NCBI GenBank assembly: GCA_011391295.1
Contig: JAABQT010000052.1
Coordinates: forward strand, 1 to 9,027
DNA: 9,027 nucleotides
From: Betaproteobacteria bacterium
GTDB taxonomy: Bacteria; Pseudomonadota; Gammaproteobacteria; Burkholderiales; SG8-39
Direction: 5' to 3'
Part shown: in pieces, positions 7,182 to 9,027 of the stretch
How positions within the stretch are numbered: the stretch's first letter is position 1
How the letters are laid out: each line of letters begins with the position of its first letter
Program-made: the position numbers and the translations under genes
Notes under the pieces: generated by a model
What the model saw: the letters and a program-made list of their open reading frames with translations, nothing else
Databases searched by the model: none
Told to the model about the DNA's origin: nothing

Positions 7182-7790
7182 TCAGCTCGTGGAGCCCATG
7201 TAGCCCCAGCGCACTTTCCATGCCGCCAGTACGGCGCGCGGGTAGTCCGGCTTTCCGACGCTGCCGTTGTAGCGCCCGAGGGCGCGGAAGTAGTCCCCCG
7301 TCTCCCGATCGAGGTAGTACCGCAGGATCACGCAGCCGAAACGCAGGTTGGTCCTCAAATGGAACAGGTTGTGGTGGCGTGCGCCGATCAGCCTGGTCCA
7401 GAACGGCATGACCTGCATGTAGCCGCGGGCCCCTGCCCTGGAGACCGCGTACTTGCGAAAATTGCTTTCTACCTCGATCACGCCCAGCACCAACTGCGGA
7501 TCGAGGCCCGCGCGCTGCGCTTCGAAATGAATCGTGCGCAGCAATTCGAGACGCTGCCTGCGATCGGCAATGCGTTTTTCCAGTCGCCGCGACATCTCGA
7601 AGATCCACTTGTGCCCGTCCTCGCGCACGCGAAACTGCAGCTCGGGCACCGACCGGTCGGCAATGGCGGCCGACAGCCGGCCGCGCAGGCTCTCGGCGAG
7701 GGGTTCGTAGGTCTGCGCGCCCGCGTGAGCAACGCTCGGGGCGGACAGGCCGGCGGCGAAGACGGCGGCCAGGGCACTGGCGCGCATCAT
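7182..7790 (-). CDS. Short periplasmic lytic transglycosylase, SLT domain (GH23-like)
   Basis: Predicted peptidoglycan lytic transglycosylase acting in the periplasm. The 202 residues begin with a Sec signal peptide (site about AHA|GAQ, residue 23), followed by a charged helical stretch (about 27-90) and a compact SLT domain. The catalytic glutamate is expected to be E108 in [17 protein letters not shown] (120-129) is the SLT motif II, and RYNGS (173-177) replaces the usual AYNGG. There is no LysM or other wall-binding domain, so it is a minimal enzyme and belongs to no named E. coli type with certainty. The ATG at 7790 overlaps the proS stop as ATGA; a second Met codon follows directly. Its place after proS and before DUF58-tgpA suggests it shares regulation with them. 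Confidence 0.92.
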   Translation of the reverse strand: MMRASALAAVFAAGLSAPSVAHAGAQTYEPLAESLRGRLSAAIADRSVPELQFRVREDGHKWIFEMSRRLEKRIADRRQRLELLRTIHFEAQRAGLDPQLVLGVIEVESNFRKYAVSRAGARGYMQVMPFWTRLIGARHHNLFHLRTNLRFGCVILRYYLDRETGDYFRALGRYNGSVGKPDYPRAVLAAWKVRWGYMGSTS

Positions 7791-9027
7791 GCGGCGGCGA
7801 GGCGATCCTTGAGGAAGTCGACCGCCTGCGCCAGCGGCACGGCCTGCGGTTGCTCGGCGAGCCGCGACTTGTACTCCGCCTCCCCGGCGGCGAGGCCGCG
7901 CTCGGAGAGCACGATGCGGTGCGGGATCCCGATCAGATCCATGTCCGCGAACAGCACGCCCGGGCGAGCGTCGCGGTCGTCCAACAGCACGTCGACGCCA
8001 GCGGCCCGCAGGTCGGCGTAGAGCTGGTCGGCGGCGGCGCGCACCAGATCGCTCTTGGCGTAGGCAATCGGCACCAGGCAGGTGGAGAACGGGGCCAGCG
8101 CCATCGGCAGCACGATGCCGCGCTCGTCGTTCCCCTGCTCGATGGCCGCCGCCACGACGCGCGTCACGCCGATGCCATAACAGCCCATTTCCATGGGTCG
8201 CGACGCCCCATTTTCATCGAGCACGTTGGCTTTCAGCGCCTCGGAGTACTTGGTGCGCAGCTGGAAGATCTGCCCCACCTCGATCCCGCGCTGGATCCTG
8301 AGTGTGCCCTTGCCGTCGGGGCTGCAATCGCCGTCCATGACGTTTCTGATGTCGGCGACCAGCGATGGTTCCGGCAGATCCCGGCCCCAGTTCACGCCCG
8401 CGAGGTGAAAGCCCTCTTCGTTCGCCCCGCAAACGAAGTCGCCCATGGCGGCGACCGTCCGGTCGGCGACGATACGTACCTGCGTCCCGGCGCCGACCGG
8501 GCCGATGTATCCCGGCGCAACGTCCAGGGCGCGCCGGATCTCGCCTTCGCTGGCGAAGCGGAACTGGCCGATGTTCTTTTGCGCCTTGATCTCGTTCAGG
8601 TTGTGGTCGCCGCGCAGCAACAGGAGCAGGAACTCGTCGTCGTGCATCAGCGCGATGGCTTTGACCGTGCGCGCGAGCGGCAGCTCGAGCAAGTCGGCGA
8701 CCTCCTCGCAGCGCGTCTTGCCGGGCGTCGGCAACTTTCGCATGGCCTCGCCAGGCGCGGGTCGCGGCGCGTCCGGGACCAGCGCCTCGGCCAGTTCGAT
8801 GTTGGCGGCATAGTCGGAGTCGGGGCAGTAGGCGATCGAGTCTTCGCCCGACTCGGCCAGCACCTGGAATTCGTGCGAACCGGTGCCGCCGATCGGGCCG
8901 GTATCCGCCGCTACGGCGCGGAATTTAAGGCCCAGGCGCGTAAAGATGCGCGTGTATGTGTCGAACATGTTGCGGTACTCGCGCTCCAGTCCGGCGTGAT
9001 CGACGTGGAACGAATAACCGTCCTTCA
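7787..9027 (-). CDS. proS: Prolyl-tRNA synthetase, C-terminal part (5' end outside window)
   Basis: Class II synthetase that charges tRNA-Pro with proline in the cytoplasm. The last 412 residues are present; the frame is open to the right edge, beginning [17 protein letters not shown], which matches the end of the bacterial motif 2 region (MKDAYSF in E. coli). The ATG at 8968 is internal. Next come the [17 protein letters not shown] block, an inserted editing (INS, YbaK-like) domain of about 150 residues with [11 protein letters not shown] and GYIGPVG, then [16 protein letters not shown], motif 3 ([12 protein letters not shown], near 8188-8150), and the anticodon-binding domain with [20 protein letters not shown]. 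The INS domain marks the bacterial (E. coli-like) type with editing of mischarged Ala-tRNA-Pro. The remaining length agrees with E. coli ProRS (572 in total). Its stop overlaps the next gene by 4 bases, so its promoter probably drives the wall genes too. Confidence 0.97.
   Translation of the reverse strand, partial: KDGYSFHVDHAGLEREYRNMFDTYTRIFTRLGLKFRAVAADTGPIGGTGSHEFQVLAESGEDSIAYCPDSDYAANIELAEALVPDAPRPAPGEAMRKLPTPGKTRCEEVADLLELPLARTVKAIALMHDDEFLLLLLRGDHNLNEIKAQKNIGQFRFASEGEIRRALDVAPGYIGPVGAGTQVRIVADRTVAAMGDFVCGANEEGFHLAGVNWGRDLPEPSLVADIRNVMDGDCSPDGKGTLRIQRGIEVGQIFQLRTKYSEALKANVLDENGASRPMEMGCYGIGVTRVVAAAIEQGNDERGIVLPMALAPFSTCLVPIAYAKSDLVRAAADQLYADLRAAGVDVLLDDRDARPGVLFADMDLIGIPHRIVLSERGLAAGEAEYKSRLAEQPQAVPLAQAVDFLKDRLAAA

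Overview
The window comes from a GC-rich proteobacterial chromosome. The order surE-pcm-nlpD and the protein matches (E. coli-type ProRS, SurE, Pcm, NlpD, MltB, TgpA) point to a beta- or gammaproteobacterium, and betaproteobacteria seem the better fit. This is inference from gene content, not a phylogeny. Coding density is almost complete: the longest gap is 36 bases, and I see no tRNA, rRNA, CRISPR array, insertion sequence or prophage gene.

Left half, plus strand (1-3227): the C-terminal two thirds of an acyl-CoA dehydrogenase is cut by the left edge. After a 36-base gap come surE (survival nucleotidase), pcm (L-isoaspartate protein repair) and nlpD (lipoprotein with LysM and LytM-type domains). 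These three overlap by 4 bases at each junction, as expected for one translationally coupled operon. In many proteobacteria this cluster ends in rpoS. Here rpoS is absent and nlpD runs tail-to-tail into mltB with a 7-base gap.

Right half, minus strand (3235-9027): reading leftward, proS (prolyl-tRNA synthetase, 5' end outside the window), a short GH23-type lytic transglycosylase, a DUF58 membrane protein, a TgpA-type membrane transglutaminase and mltB (GH103 lytic transglycosylase). Three junctions are 4-base ATGA overlaps and one is a 1-base gap, so this looks like one transcript. The MoxR AAA+ ATPase that commonly precedes DUF58-TgpA pairs is not next to them.

Functionally, two convergent operons meet at cell-wall remodelling genes: NlpD, a predicted non-catalytic amidase activator, faces two predicted peptidoglycan-cleaving transglycosylases that flank a membrane transglutaminase module. 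The individual families are known. The less ordinary points are the arrangement, the missing rpoS and moxR neighbours, an apparently relocated catalytic base in the acyl-CoA dehydrogenase, and a surE start with no Shine-Dalgarno sequence. I found no wholly new system.
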